Shown: piece by piece, positions 1 through 8,362 of the stretch
Layout: every line of letters starts with the position of its first letter
Position numbering within the stretch: position 1 is the stretch's first letter
Source: Thiomicrorhabdus sp965603495
GTDB taxonomy: Bacteria; Pseudomonadota; Gammaproteobacteria; Thiomicrospirales; Thiomicrospiraceae
Reading direction: 5' to 3'
DNA length: 64,000 nt
Assembly (NCBI GenBank): GCA_965603495.1
Contig: CBFDDF010000001.1
Span: forward strand, 620,001-684,000
Made by a program: the position numbers and the translations under genes
The notes under the pieces: model-generated
What the model was told of the DNA's origin: nothing
Database searches by the model: none
The model's input: the letters and a program-made list of their open reading frames with translations, nothing else

Positions 1-283
1 AACCAATGCTTATCAGTTGGAATTTTGGCGCAAGATTTCCATGCCGCTTGTCGTCATAGCGATGATTGCACTGGTCTTTCCATTGATTTTTGGGTCTATT
101 CGTCAAGTCAGTATGGGGCAGCGCGTCTTTTTTGGAGTCTTGCTTGGGGTGGGCTTTCATCTATTAAATCAGTTGGTGGGGAATATTACCGTAGTTTATC
201 AATGGCCGGTCATGCTTGGGGCTTTTTTACCAGCCATTGCTTTGTTGTTAGTCGCAACTCTCTGGTTACAAAAAACACGCTGA
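1..283 (+). CDS. lptG: LPS export permease LptG, C-terminal part (5' truncated)
   Basis: This is the last ~93 codons of an LptF/LptG-family (YjgP/YjgQ) inner-membrane permease. With its partner LptF and the ATPase LptB, LptG extracts LPS from the inner membrane and feeds it to the Lpt bridge. The visible part reads FWRKISMPLVVIAMIALVFP, then IRQVSMGQRVFFGVLLGVGF, then two hydrophobic segments. This matches the C-terminal three membrane helices of LptG, where an FWRK motif enters the first. The frame is open from base 2 and stops with TGA at 281-283. An internal TTG near base 17 is not the true start, because the match continues upstream. LptA, LptB and LptC are encoded elsewhere in the window, at 42.5-44.5 kb. 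Confidence 0.88.
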   Translation, partial: TNAYQLEFWRKISMPLVVIAMIALVFPLIFGSIRQVSMGQRVFFGVLLGVGFHLLNQLVGNITVVYQWPVMLGAFLPAIALLLVATLWLQKTR

Positions 284-372
284 GTGTCTGAAGGGTAGAT
301 TTCTGTTCACAAAATCACGCCCGCAGATTAGAAAACTCATATCGCTATGTGGTTGCTGAGAGCCTTTAAAAA

Positions 373-1224
373 TTATTCTGGCACCAGCTGCTGCATTTTA
401 TAAATCCCTTGTTTGCCGCCTAGTTTTTGGGCGAGGTAAGGCAGGGTTTCTTGCATCTCCTTCCACAATGTCCAGGGTGGATTAATCCAAATCATACCGC
501 TCGAAGTCATACCGCGTTCAACAGTGTCGGCCTGCAATCCCAGCTCAAACACTTGGATATTACGAATGCCACTATTTTTAATAGCTCTTAACATACGGTC
601 TATTTGATCTCGTTTAACCACTGGGTACCAAATGGCATAAGAGCCTGTGGCAAATCTTTTATGCGATGCAATTAAGACCTCAACGACACGTTCATAATCT
701 TGCTTGATTTCGTAGGGTGGGTCAATCAATACTAGGCCACGTCTCTCTTTAGGCGGTAAAGCCCCGATAGCCGTTTGAAAGCCGTCTTGATGGAATATTT
801 TAATGCGTCGATCAGATTTAAAGTTCTGGTTGAGGGTCTGCTGTTCTCTAGGGTGGAGTTCGCATAAACTCAGTCGGTCATGTTCTCTTAAAACATGTGC
901 ACTAATCCACGGAGAACCAGGGTAGAGTTGCAAATCTTTTTTCGAGCCTTCAAGAGCATTACACTCTGCAATCACTTCTTTATAACGAGCCACCGCATCC
1001 GGTAAATCAGCTTCGTTCCAAAGTTTCGCGATTCCATTTTTATATTCACAGTTTTTCTGCGCTTCATCGTCCGCGAGTGTGTACATTCCTGGACCAGAAT
1101 GTGTGTCTAGATAAAAAGTAGGATTCGGTTTTCGTGTCAGGTAGTCTAAAGCATGCACTAACGTAATGTGTTTTAAAACATCTGCGAAATTACCCGCATG
1201 GTAAGAGTGTAAATAACTCAGCAT
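373..1224 (-). CDS. rlmJ: 23S rRNA (adenine(2030)-N6)-methyltransferase RlmJ
   Basis: RlmJ transfers a methyl group from SAM to N6 of A2030 of 23S rRNA. The 283 residues match the usual RlmJ length (about 280). The N-terminus MLSYLHSYHAGNFADVLKH is the family signature. The SAM pocket LDTHSGPGMY follows at about residue 40, and the catalytic DPPY-type motif LIDPPYE lies near residue 166. The C-terminus has the conserved GMTSSGMIWINPPW stretch. The gene is monocistronic and convergent with lptG (89 bp between the stops). ATG at 1222-1224 is the only start that keeps the family N-terminus. Confidence 0.93.
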   Translation of the reverse strand: MLSYLHSYHAGNFADVLKHITLVHALDYLTRKPNPTFYLDTHSGPGMYTLADDEAQKNCEYKNGIAKLWNEADLPDAVARYKEVIAECNALEGSKKDLQLYPGSPWISAHVLREHDRLSLCELHPREQQTLNQNFKSDRRIKIFHQDGFQTAIGALPPKERRGLVLIDPPYEIKQDYERVVEVLIASHKRFATGSYAIWYPVVKRDQIDRMLRAIKNSGIRNIQVFELGLQADTVERGMTSSGMIWINPPWTLWKEMQETLPYLAQKLGGKQGIYKMQQLVPE

Positions 1225-1355
1225 AATTGAACTCTTTTGATGAAATCTTTTAATCGGCTCTGATTACGTGGCTCTTTGATGAGACGCTTTGAGTGAATAG
1301 TTTGAAAGGTGAATAACGTAGGGGGGATTATAAGATATTGTGAGGGATTAACAAA

Positions 1356-1417
1356 CTCTCACCACTTTAATAGCTATTTAAAGCGGTGAGAGAATAGCTA
1401 ATCGAGAGATGATTAGC
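1356..1417. other. Two adjacent hairpins between manB and rlmJ
   Basis: The 253-bp gap between rlmJ and the manB stop holds two inverted repeats. The first pairs 1356-1370 with 1377-1392 (CTCTCACC...GGTGAGAG, one mismatch). The second pairs 1397-1403 with 1411-1417 (GCTAATC/GATTAGC). Neither has a clear T-run, so they may be 3' mRNA structures or weak terminators for the galU-manB operon. Confidence 0.45.
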
Positions 1418-1446
1418 CGATAATAACTGACTCACTATTTGTATGG

Positions 1447-1473
1447 CAGGCTTTAAGTTTGAGTTAAAGCCTG
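1447..1473 (-). terminator. Hairpin just past the manB stop
   Basis: A 10-bp perfect stem (1447-1456 with 1464-1473, CAGGCTTTAA/TTAAAGCCTG) with a 7-nt loop begins 5 bp beyond the manB stop. In the minus direction it is not followed by a T-tract. It is therefore a probable operon-end structure rather than a textbook intrinsic terminator. Confidence 0.45.
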
Positions 1474-1477
1474 GGTT

Positions 1478-2848
1478 TTAAGCCAAAATTATGACTTCAA
1501 GCTCTTTAACTTTTTGCCAGACTAAAGCCGAATCGCCACGAGATTCGACATTGAGTCTTAAAAGTGGCTCGGTATTCGAAGAGCGAATATTCATTCGCCA
1601 CTCGGAAAACTCTAAACTCAATCCATCGGTTTCATCAATGGTTGGAGTTTCAGTAGCAAAGTGAGCACGAACATTAGTCAGTATGGTTGAGCTATCCTTA
1701 ACTGTGTAGTTGATTTCACCACTACAAGGATACGCCTTGGCTCTTTCTGAGATAAGTTCGGATAAGCTTTTACCGGTTTTACTCATCAGTTGGGCAATTA
1801 ATAGCCAGGGAATCATGCCGCTATCACAGTAGAAAAAGTCTCTAAAATAATGGTGTGCAGACATCTCGCCGCCATAAACGGCATCTTCTTTACGCATACG
1901 CTCTTTAATGAAAGCATGGCCAGTTTTCGATTGAATCGGCACGCCACCTGCTTGAGAAACTTGCTCAATGGTGTTCCATGTTAGGCGTGGATCATGCACT
2001 ATTTTCTCTCCTGGATGAGAGGCAAGCAGGGTTTCAGCGAGTAAGCCAACCAAATAATAACCTTCAATGAATTGCCCCTTTTCATCAAATAAGAAACAAC
2101 GGTCAAAATCACCATCCCAAGCAATCCCCATATCCGCTTGCTGCTGAATGACGGTTTCCGTGGTAATGGCACGATTTTCAATAATCATTGGATTGGGCAC
2201 GCCGTTAGGGAAGTTACCATCTGCTTCGTGATTGACAGTCGTGACTTGAAAGGGCAGTTCTTTCGCTAGTTCAGTAAACGTTGGGCCAGCGGCGCCATTA
2301 CCGGCATTGACCACCAATTTTAATGGTTTTAGTTGGTCTAAGTCGACGTAGGTTAACAGGTGCTGAATATAGGCCTGCTTACTCGGTTTTTGACTGATAA
2401 TGCCTTTATCAGTATCAGAAACCACATTGTCAAAACGATTCTCAATAATACGTTGTTCAATTTCTCTTAAACCAGAATCGCCACTGATAGGGACCGAACC
2501 ACGTGCCACCAGCTTCATACCGTTATAACCTTTCGGGTTATGACTGGCGGTAATCATAATGCCACCATCCGCTTCATAAAAAGGGGTCGCAAAATAGACT
2601 TCTTCGGTACCGCAAAGGCCAATATCTATGATATCCACGCCTGAATCGACCAGGCCTTGGATAAGTCCTTTGGCTATTTCAGGACTTTCTAAGCGAATAT
2701 CATAGCCAATCACGACTTGCTTGGGGTTAAGTTCAGCTGCAAAAGCGCGACCTATTTGGTATGCAAGATCTGTGTTGAGTTCCTCAGGCACACGGCCACG
2801 AATATCGTAGGCTTTAAAGCAGCTTATTTTTTGAGCATTTGATGTCAT
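1478..2848 (-). CDS. manB: Phosphomannomutase ManB/CpsG
   Basis: Interconverts mannose-6-phosphate and mannose-1-phosphate, the precursor of GDP-mannose for surface polysaccharides. The sequence follows E. coli CpsG/ManB closely from the start: CFKAYDIRG; the phosphoserine loop TASHNPKGYNGMKL; the metal loop DGDFDRCFLFDEKG; the sugar-specificity stretch GGEMSAHHYFRDF; and the phosphate-binding RSSNTEPLLRLNVE at the C-terminus. I chose ATG at 2846-2848 (456 aa). The open frame extends to 2980, but that extra N-terminus has no family counterpart and would overlap the ugd-like gene. Last gene of the galU-pgi-ugd-manB operon. Close AlgC-type phosphomannomutase/phosphoglucomutases are the alternative, but the DGDFDRC loop favours CpsG. 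Confidence 0.9.
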   Translation of the reverse strand: MTSNAQKISCFKAYDIRGRVPEELNTDLAYQIGRAFAAELNPKQVVIGYDIRLESPEIAKGLIQGLVDSGVDIIDIGLCGTEEVYFATPFYEADGGIMITASHNPKGYNGMKLVARGSVPISGDSGLREIEQRIIENRFDNVVSDTDKGIISQKPSKQAYIQHLLTYVDLDQLKPLKLVVNAGNGAAGPTFTELAKELPFQVTTVNHEADGNFPNGVPNPMIIENRAITTETVIQQQADMGIAWDGDFDRCFLFDEKGQFIEGYYLVGLLAETLLASHPGEKIVHDPRLTWNTIEQVSQAGGVPIQSKTGHAFIKERMRKEDAVYGGEMSAHHYFRDFFYCDSGMIPWLLIAQLMSKTGKSLSELISERAKAYPCSGEINYTVKDSSTILTNVRAHFATETPTIDETDGLSLEFSEWRMNIRSSNTEPLLRLNVESRGDSALVWQKVKELEVIILA

Positions 2849-2909
2849 TTTAGGTTTCTTTGAGTTCGGTTTGTATTGATGAATATTAGGTTTATGTAAA
2901 AAGTGGGTG

Positions 2910-4154
2910 TTATCGTCCAATGCCATAATAGGTGAACTGCTTCTCTTCAAACCACTGTTTATCGTATAGGTTACGCCCATCGAGAATGATAGGGGTACGC
3001 ATATTGGTCTTAAGCGTTTCTAAGTTTGGAGAATAAAACGATTGCCATTCTGTAATCACGCAAAGCGCATCAGCCTGTTCTGCGGCTTCATACATATCAC
3101 TACAAATCTCTATTCGGTGTTGTTGTTCTAAGGGTAACGTTTCACGCATCCATATAGTAAAGTTCACCTCGAGCATTGGATCAAATATCTTTACATGACA
3201 GCCTTGATTAAGGAGCGCTTTAATTAAAGAGAGACTCGGTGCACCTTCAATTGAATTAGAGTTGGGTTTGTAACTAACCCCCCAAATGGCAACCGTTTTG
3301 TCATCCAGTTGGCAGTTAAAATGTTGCCAAATTTTCCTGAATAAAACTTCTTTTTGTTGCTCGTTAATCAAGCTGACCGCTTTCAATAGGCCTTCATCAG
3401 AACCTGAATCATGAATGATTTTCTGGATACGCGATAAATCAATTTCGAAGTCAGCGCCACCAAATCCGGTGCCCGCGTATAAATAAGCTTGACCTATGCG
3501 TTGATCGGAGCCCAGTCCTTGACGGACTTCTTCAATGTCCGCGCCAAGATGCTCTGCAGCCCGTGCCAATTCATTCATTAAAGAGATGCGAGTTGCCAAC
3601 ATGGCGTTGGTCGCATATTTAGTCAATTCTGCCGATTCTGGAGACATCTCGATAATCACATTATGGTTGCGATTGAATGGCGAGAATAGTCGCTTAAAGC
3701 TTTTAATTGCTTCAGGTGCATGGCTACCAATGATGATTCTATCCGGACGCATAAAACCAATAATTGCACGTCCCTCTGATGCAAAGTCGGGGTTTACAAT
3801 GCAAGGTTTTTGAGAGAGTTCCTCAATAGTTTTAAACGTCCCCATCGTAAAGTTAGAGCGGATGATTAAACAAGTGTCGGGGTTTGTTCCGGGGGCTAAA
3901 GCGGTCGCAATCAGTTTCGCCTCTGAGCAATTTCCAGGTTCCAGCGAGATGATTTGAAAATCCGCATTAATATCATATTCTGTGGAGAATTCTATGCGTC
4001 CGGCATCCAATTGAGTGTCTAATAATTTGAGCAGGCCTGGTTCGGAACGTTCTTTATCTCTACTGCCAATGAGGGTGACTTGATTTCCTGTCTCAGCCAG
4101 GCAACCTGCGCAAACTAGGGCGCTGATATTTGAACCAAAAACGTTAATTTTCAT
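2910..4154 (-). CDS. UDP-glucose 6-dehydrogenase homologue lacking the catalytic cysteine
   Basis: A 414-aa member of the UDP-glucose/GDP-mannose dehydrogenase family, which normally oxidises UDP-glucose to UDP-glucuronate. Family landmarks are recognisable: the NPDFASEG..FMRPDRIIIG stretch (usually NPEFLREG), the central helix LTKYATNAMLATRIS with its conserved Lys, GSDQRIG, and C-terminal AIWGVSYKPNSNS...GAPS. Key positions are changed. The usual GGSCFPKD, which holds the thiohemiacetal-forming Cys, reads GGADFEID (Asp at the Cys position). The N-terminal GxGYVG dinucleotide fold reads GSNISA. It starts 11 bp inside the end of pgi (translational coupling) and is followed by manB. It could be a regulatory or structural pseudoenzyme, or a dehydrogenase with different chemistry. 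The family call is firm; the activity is doubtful. Confidence 0.75.
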   Translation of the reverse strand: MKINVFGSNISALVCAGCLAETGNQVTLIGSRDKERSEPGLLKLLDTQLDAGRIEFSTEYDINADFQIISLEPGNCSEAKLIATALAPGTNPDTCLIIRSNFTMGTFKTIEELSQKPCIVNPDFASEGRAIIGFMRPDRIIIGSHAPEAIKSFKRLFSPFNRNHNVIIEMSPESAELTKYATNAMLATRISLMNELARAAEHLGADIEEVRQGLGSDQRIGQAYLYAGTGFGGADFEIDLSRIQKIIHDSGSDEGLLKAVSLINEQQKEVLFRKIWQHFNCQLDDKTVAIWGVSYKPNSNSIEGAPSLSLIKALLNQGCHVKIFDPMLEVNFTIWMRETLPLEQQHRIEICSDMYEAAEQADALCVITEWQSFYSPNLETLKTNMRTPIILDGRNLYDKQWFEEKQFTYYGIGR

Positions 4155-5709
4155 TATTTTGCTTCCAGATAGTGTTAAGAATACCCGCAGTTGAGGTATC
4201 TAATTCTTCGGTGGTGTGAGTATCAATATGCGCCAAAATATCCATGGCGAGTTTTTTGCCCAACTCCACACCCCACTGATCGAATGGGTTAATGTTCCAA
4301 ATCACCGATTGTACAAAGACTTTATGTTCGTAGAGTGCGACCAGCAACCCTAGATGAAAGGCATCCAATTGATTCAATAACAGCGTATTGGATACTTGGT
4401 CTCCGGGATAGTTTTTATTAAGGTCTTCACTGGATTTACCAATCATCATCGCGCGGCTTTGCGCGAGGCAGTTAGCAATGTTTAGATTTTGATGGAACTT
4501 TGCGCGTTCAGAGTTTGATTGACCCTGGGTAAATAAAATAAAGTCAGACATGACGCGTTCAGTGCCTTGGTGCAATAACTGGTAAAAGGCGTGTTGCGCA
4601 TTCGGTCCGACTTCGCCCCAAAGTACTGGACAAGTTCTATAGGTGGTAGCAGTGCCATCTCGACGTGTGCTTTTACCGTTACTCTCCATTTCCAATTGCT
4701 CAAGATAGCTAGCAAAGTATTTTAGTCTGGAGTCATAGGGTAGTATGGCTTGCGCTTTTAAATCGAGAAAGTTTGTGTTCCAGATGCCGACTAAGCCTAA
4801 CAGTACAGGAATGTTTTTTTCAAAAGGCGTCGTTTTAAAGTGGGTGTCCATGGCATGCGCACCCGCGAGCAAATCTTTATAACCCTGCATGCCTAGTTTA
4901 AAGGCGATGCTCAAACCGATAGAGGACCATAAAGAATAACGGCCGCCAACCCAGTCCCAGAATTCAAGCTGAAGTTGTGGCAATATGCCCCACTCTGTCA
5001 TTTTGGTCGGATTGGTTGAAATGCCGATAAAGTGGCGCAGAGTCGATTCTTCCGAAGGAGAGAGCTCTTCAATCCACTCCTTAGCGGTTTCAGCTAAAGA
5101 TAAAGTATCTATCGTGGTAAAAGATTTAGAGGCAATAATAAATAGAGTGGTTGAAGGGTTAAGCTTCTTTAATAGGCGTTGTAATTGACGTGCGTCTAAG
5201 GTCGAAACAAAATGAACATCAGGTGCATTTGATAATTTGTCTGATTCCAGAGCGTAAGTGACCATTAAAGGTCCCAAGTCACTACCGCCCACGCCGATAT
5301 TGACGACATCAGTAATGGCATTTCCAGAAAAACCGCGGAGTTGATGAGAGTGTAATAAATCAACAATGTGTTCCATTTTTCGCCATTGTTGTGCGACTTC
5401 GGTTAAAGGATTGTTAATATCCCTTAAGGCGGTATGCCACGCAGCCCGGTCTTCTGTTTGGTTAACTTTTTCACCAGCAAACAGTTTTTCAATCCATGGC
5501 TGAAGATCAGACTCGGTAGCTAGATTAAGCAACTCTTGCAGAACTTCTGAGTTTATTTTTTGCTTAGAAAAATCATAAAGAAGATGTTCAGTTTGAACAT
5601 GGAACTGCTCAAAACGGTTAACGTCATCTGTAAACAAGCTCTTCAAATGTGTTTGTTTGATTGATTCCGCTAATGGTTTTAATTTAGAGAATGCTTGAGT
5701 TTCAATCAT
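4144..5709 (-). CDS. pgi: Glucose-6-phosphate isomerase
   Basis: Interconverts glucose-6-phosphate and fructose-6-phosphate in glycolysis and gluconeogenesis; here it probably also supplies the hexose-phosphate pool for nucleotide sugars. The 521 residues contain GVGGSDLGP (sugar-phosphate binding), SKSFTT, WVGGRYSLWSSIGLS, the catalytic-Glu motif ESNGKSTRRDG and the C-terminal NPFDQWGVELGKKLA signature. The ATG overlaps the galU stop by 4 bp and the stop overlaps the ugd-like start by 11 bp, so the genes are tightly coupled. Nothing in the active site looks altered. Confidence 0.96.
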   Translation of the reverse strand: MIETQAFSKLKPLAESIKQTHLKSLFTDDVNRFEQFHVQTEHLLYDFSKQKINSEVLQELLNLATESDLQPWIEKLFAGEKVNQTEDRAAWHTALRDINNPLTEVAQQWRKMEHIVDLLHSHQLRGFSGNAITDVVNIGVGGSDLGPLMVTYALESDKLSNAPDVHFVSTLDARQLQRLLKKLNPSTTLFIIASKSFTTIDTLSLAETAKEWIEELSPSEESTLRHFIGISTNPTKMTEWGILPQLQLEFWDWVGGRYSLWSSIGLSIAFKLGMQGYKDLLAGAHAMDTHFKTTPFEKNIPVLLGLVGIWNTNFLDLKAQAILPYDSRLKYFASYLEQLEMESNGKSTRRDGTATTYRTCPVLWGEVGPNAQHAFYQLLHQGTERVMSDFILFTQGQSNSERAKFHQNLNIANCLAQSRAMMIGKSSEDLNKNYPGDQVSNTLLLNQLDAFHLGLLVALYEHKVFVQSVIWNINPFDQWGVELGKKLAMDILAHIDTHTTEELDTSTAGILNTIWKQNNEN

Positions 5710-6581
5710 TTTGTAAAATCCTTTAACCAGCGTGCAAAATCCGCTCCGACTTCTGAGTGTTTCATGGCAAATTGAACAGTCGCCTTTAAGTAACCCATTT
5801 TATCACCACAATCAAAACTTTTACCTTCCAAGCAATATGCCTGAATATCTTGTTCTTTCATTAACTGGGCAATTGCATCCGTTAGTTGTATTTCATTACC
5901 CGCGCCTCTAGGTGTTGTCTCTAAAAGCTTCATAATACGGTTGCTTAAAACATACCTTCCCGTCACAGATAAGTTAGACGGAGCTTTATCTAAGGACGGT
6001 TTTTCAACAATTCCGACCATTTGACGTGACTCTCCAGGGTTCAGGGTTTTACCCATGCAGTCAGCAATGCCATATTTGTTGACTTCACTTTCTGGTACTG
6101 GTTCAACCATAATCTGGCTTTGGTTGGAGCGGCTAAATGCATTGACCATGTTGTGTAAATCGACTGATTCGCTGTTAAGAATGACGTCCGGTAGAATTAC
6201 TGCAAAATCATCATCGCCAATGACTGGGGCCGCGCACAAAACAGCATGCCCTAGTCCTAAAGGTTCAGGTTGGCGAACAGAAATAATATTAACGTTATCA
6301 GGAATGATGTTTCTAAGGGTTTCTAGTAGGGCAGTTTTCTTTTTATTAACTAAAGTGGTTTCAAGCTCAAAATGGTGGTCGAAATGATTTTCGATCGCTT
6401 GCTTAGAAGAGTGGGTGACTAAAATAATATCTGTAAATCCCGCATTCACAGCTTCTTGAACAACGTATTGAATCAAAGGTTTATCAACCAAAGTAATCAT
6501 CTCTTTTGGGATTGCTTTAGTGGCAGGTAAAAAACGGGTGCCTAAACCCGCTACTGGGATGACAATTTTTTTGATAGACAT
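5706..6581 (-). CDS. galU: UTP-glucose-1-phosphate uridylyltransferase
   Basis: GalU makes UDP-glucose from UTP and glucose-1-phosphate. The 291 residues begin with the nucleotidyltransferase signature VAGLGTRFLPATKAIPKEM at about residue 10. They continue with DKPLIQYVVQEA, LGLGHAVLCA, the metal-binding ILPDVIL (Asp), GRYVL and the C-terminal GKSFDCGDKMGYLKA typical of GalU. It is the first gene of the four-gene operon leading to UDP-glucose, potentially UDP-glucuronate, and mannose-1-phosphate. The upstream 278 bp, shared with the tRNA-Asn gene, should hold its promoter, but I could not pick one convincingly. Confidence 0.96.
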   Translation of the reverse strand: MSIKKIVIPVAGLGTRFLPATKAIPKEMITLVDKPLIQYVVQEAVNAGFTDIILVTHSSKQAIENHFDHHFELETTLVNKKKTALLETLRNIIPDNVNIISVRQPEPLGLGHAVLCAAPVIGDDDFAVILPDVILNSESVDLHNMVNAFSRSNQSQIMVEPVPESEVNKYGIADCMGKTLNPGESRQMVGIVEKPSLDKAPSNLSVTGRYVLSNRIMKLLETTPRGAGNEIQLTDAIAQLMKEQDIQAYCLEGKSFDCGDKMGYLKATVQFAMKHSEVGADFARWLKDFTK

Positions 6582-6796
6582 AGTAGCTCTCTATAGTTTA
6601 AGAAGTTGAATAAGGATATTTACTAAATATTATGATAAGTAACATTCTAATATAAGAGATACCTAAACTGGGAGAAATTACGGGTATATATGTGACGAGT
6701 TTATAAAACTTTAGATAAAAACTTGGATATAAACAGCGTTAAGTTTTTGATATTAGTTGAGTGCTGTAAAAACTCATATGTTTTTACAAAAAACAC

Positions 6797-6824
6797 TTGC
6801 ACGCTTAAATTATTTCCCTATAAT
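6797..6824 (+). promoter_or_regulatory. Sigma-70-type promoter of tRNA-Asn
   Basis: TTGCAC (6797-6802), a 16-bp spacer and a consensus TATAAT (6819-6824) end 35 bp before the tRNA. This is a normal arrangement for a stable-RNA promoter. Confidence 0.75.
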
Positions 6825-6859
6825 ACGCCACATCAAACGAGTTGTTTGTTATCCATCAC

Positions 6860-6935
6860 TCCCGATTAGTTCAGTTGGTAGAACACCGGACTGTTAATCC
6901 GTATGTCTCAGGTTCGAGTCCTGAATCGGGAGCCA
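6860..6935 (+). tRNA. tRNA-Asn(GTT)
   Basis: A 76-nt cloverleaf with acceptor TCCCGAT/ATCGGGA, D-loop TTCAGTTGGTAGAA, anticodon stem CCGGA/TCCGT with anticodon GTT at 6893-6895, T-arm CAGGTTCGAGTCCTG and encoded CCA. It closely follows E. coli tRNA-Asn. Its 3' half is the integration target of the adjacent integrase (see the att repeats). Confidence 0.97.
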
Positions 6936-6947
6936 TATTCTAAAGCC
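6891..6947 (+). repeat. attL-type repeat (tRNA-Asn 3' half plus flank)
   Basis: Left copy of the 57-bp direct repeat, running from CTGTTAATCC in the anticodon loop through CCA into CCATATTCTAAAGCC. It rebuilds an intact tRNA-Asn 3' end after integration. Confidence 0.88.
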
Positions 6948-6990
6948 AGGTATTTCAACCACTTACGAGTGATTGAAGCCTGGCTTTTTT
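6942..6990 (+). terminator. Intrinsic terminator of tRNA-Asn
   Basis: AAAGCCAGG (6942-6950) pairs with CCTGGCTTT (6979-6987). An inner stem CACT/AGTG flanked by TTCAA/TTGAA extends the pairing, and a run of T ends at 6990. The convergent integrase stop codon lies inside the T-tract. Confidence 0.8.
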
Positions 6991-8023
6991 ACTTTCTAAA
7001 GTCGCTTAAAGTAGTGACTGTAGATAATTTTGTAGTTAGCCCGCTCTGGGCGCGGTTTACGTACTGTTTTAGGTGGTCATGGCTAAAATGAGCGTAACGC
7101 TTCACCATCTTATAGTCCGACCATCCGCCAAGCTCCTGAAGTATCTCAATCGGCGTTCCCCGTTGAACGTGCCACGTTGCCCAAGTATGCCGTAAATCGT
7201 GGAATCGGAAGTGCTCCAAGCCCGACGCCTTTACCGCATTCTTAAACGCATAGGTGTTCGCCCTACGGACTCCCTTACCTTTGTACGTGAACACTCTTTC
7301 CCAATTCTTTCCAATTTGACGACGAACAATCTCGACCGCTTTATCTGAAAGTGGAACGACAAAGGCTTTGTCGCTTTTGAGAATGTCGTCACCTTCAATG
7401 AAAATGACTTTTTGAGACAAATCCACCTGTTCCCAGCGGAGTAGAGTGATATTGGATTCTCGCAAGCCAGTTTCCAATGCGAAAGTGACCATATCCGCCA
7501 AATGCTCTGGCAAAAGATTGATTACCTTATCTGCCTCGGCCTCTGTAAGCCAACGGACGCGACTTTTGGGTTCTTTCAAGAGTTTGATGTAGGGTGGGGA
7601 GCATTTCACTTCCCATTCCTTGTGTGCTTTGTTGAGTACAGCTTTCAATTTTTGCAGATAACGATTAACGGTTGCATTGCTTACGCCATCTTTCAGTTTG
7701 TCCTGAATGATGTCATCAACGTGCATTCGTCTTATCTCGTCCACATACTTATTCCGAAAATAGGTATCAAAATATCGGAACATTCTGATTTCGCCATTTT
7801 GGTCTTTGTTCTGTGTTTCACGCATAAAACGCACAACAGCTTCTTGCCAAAGCAAGCGTGGCTTTTCACCTAAGAATTGAACACGCCATAGGTCTGCTTT
7901 TAACAAATCCATATACTCCTGTGCTTGTCTGCGATTTTCTGTTTTGGTTGAGCGCTGTACGATATTGCCATCGGGTGCAGTGAATCTTGTCCACCACACG
8001 TTATTGCGTAGGTATAGTGACAT
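6989..8023 (-). CDS. Tyrosine site-specific integrase of the tRNA-Asn island
   Basis: A 344-aa phage-type tyrosine recombinase expected to integrate and excise the island at the tRNA-Asn att site. Catalytic residues are visible: Arg188 in ALETGLRESNI, His275-x-x-Arg278 in FHDLRHTWA, Trp301 in GGWSDYKM (the position usually His or Trp) and the nucleophile Tyr310 in VKRYAHFS. The N-terminal half (about residues 60-130) looks like a SAM-like core-binding domain, and residues 1-50 like a short arm-binding region. The stop is 54 bp from the tRNA 3' end, the classic position for an integrase of a tRNA-targeted island. No excisionase gene is visible nearby. Confidence 0.93.
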   Translation of the reverse strand: MSLYLRNNVWWTRFTAPDGNIVQRSTKTENRRQAQEYMDLLKADLWRVQFLGEKPRLLWQEAVVRFMRETQNKDQNGEIRMFRYFDTYFRNKYVDEIRRMHVDDIIQDKLKDGVSNATVNRYLQKLKAVLNKAHKEWEVKCSPPYIKLLKEPKSRVRWLTEAEADKVINLLPEHLADMVTFALETGLRESNITLLRWEQVDLSQKVIFIEGDDILKSDKAFVVPLSDKAVEIVRRQIGKNWERVFTYKGKGVRRANTYAFKNAVKASGLEHFRFHDLRHTWATWHVQRGTPIEILQELGGWSDYKMVKRYAHFSHDHLKQYVNRAQSGLTTKLSTVTTLSDFRK

Positions 8024-8362
8024 AAATGAATCCTCATTAGTGTCAACAACTTACACACACTTCACTCAGTATTAAGGATAGACTTTTGATTTTTGATTAT
8101 CAAGCTTTGTAGGGGCGATAATTTGGTGTTTTGTCGGTGGGTTTGGCGTTTAGACGATAGTCTGTAATGGCGTGTACTTTGGGTTTATGTATTTTGCAGG
8201 TGCTGTGTTACTAGGTGAGGCACCATGAGATTGCACGTTCGTGCAGCGGTTTGTGGAGACAGACTCCGTCTGTCCACCACTAAACACGCTTGCTCACGCG
8301 CCCAACTAGTGACTAAGGAATTGTGTTAACAATTGATTGAAATACCTTTTCAATAAAGTAAT
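8024..8362. other. Non-coding 339-bp gap upstream of the integrase
   Basis: No gene seen. It presumably holds the integrase promoter and arm-type recombination sites. There is a bulged hairpin at about 8249-8281 (GTGG..ACAGA / TCTGT..CCAC) and a short dyad AATTGT/ACAATT around 8321-8336. ATTAGTGTCAAC at 8036-8047 recurs inverted at 8957-8968. Confidence 0.5.

Noticed and set aside
2849..2980. Longer N-terminus for manB
   Set aside because: The extra 44 residues lack family similarity and overlap the ugd-like gene; ATG 2848 aligns with CpsG.
7502..7873. Plus-strand frame of 123 codons inside the integrase
   Set aside because: Antisense shadow of the integrase gene with no recognisable motif.
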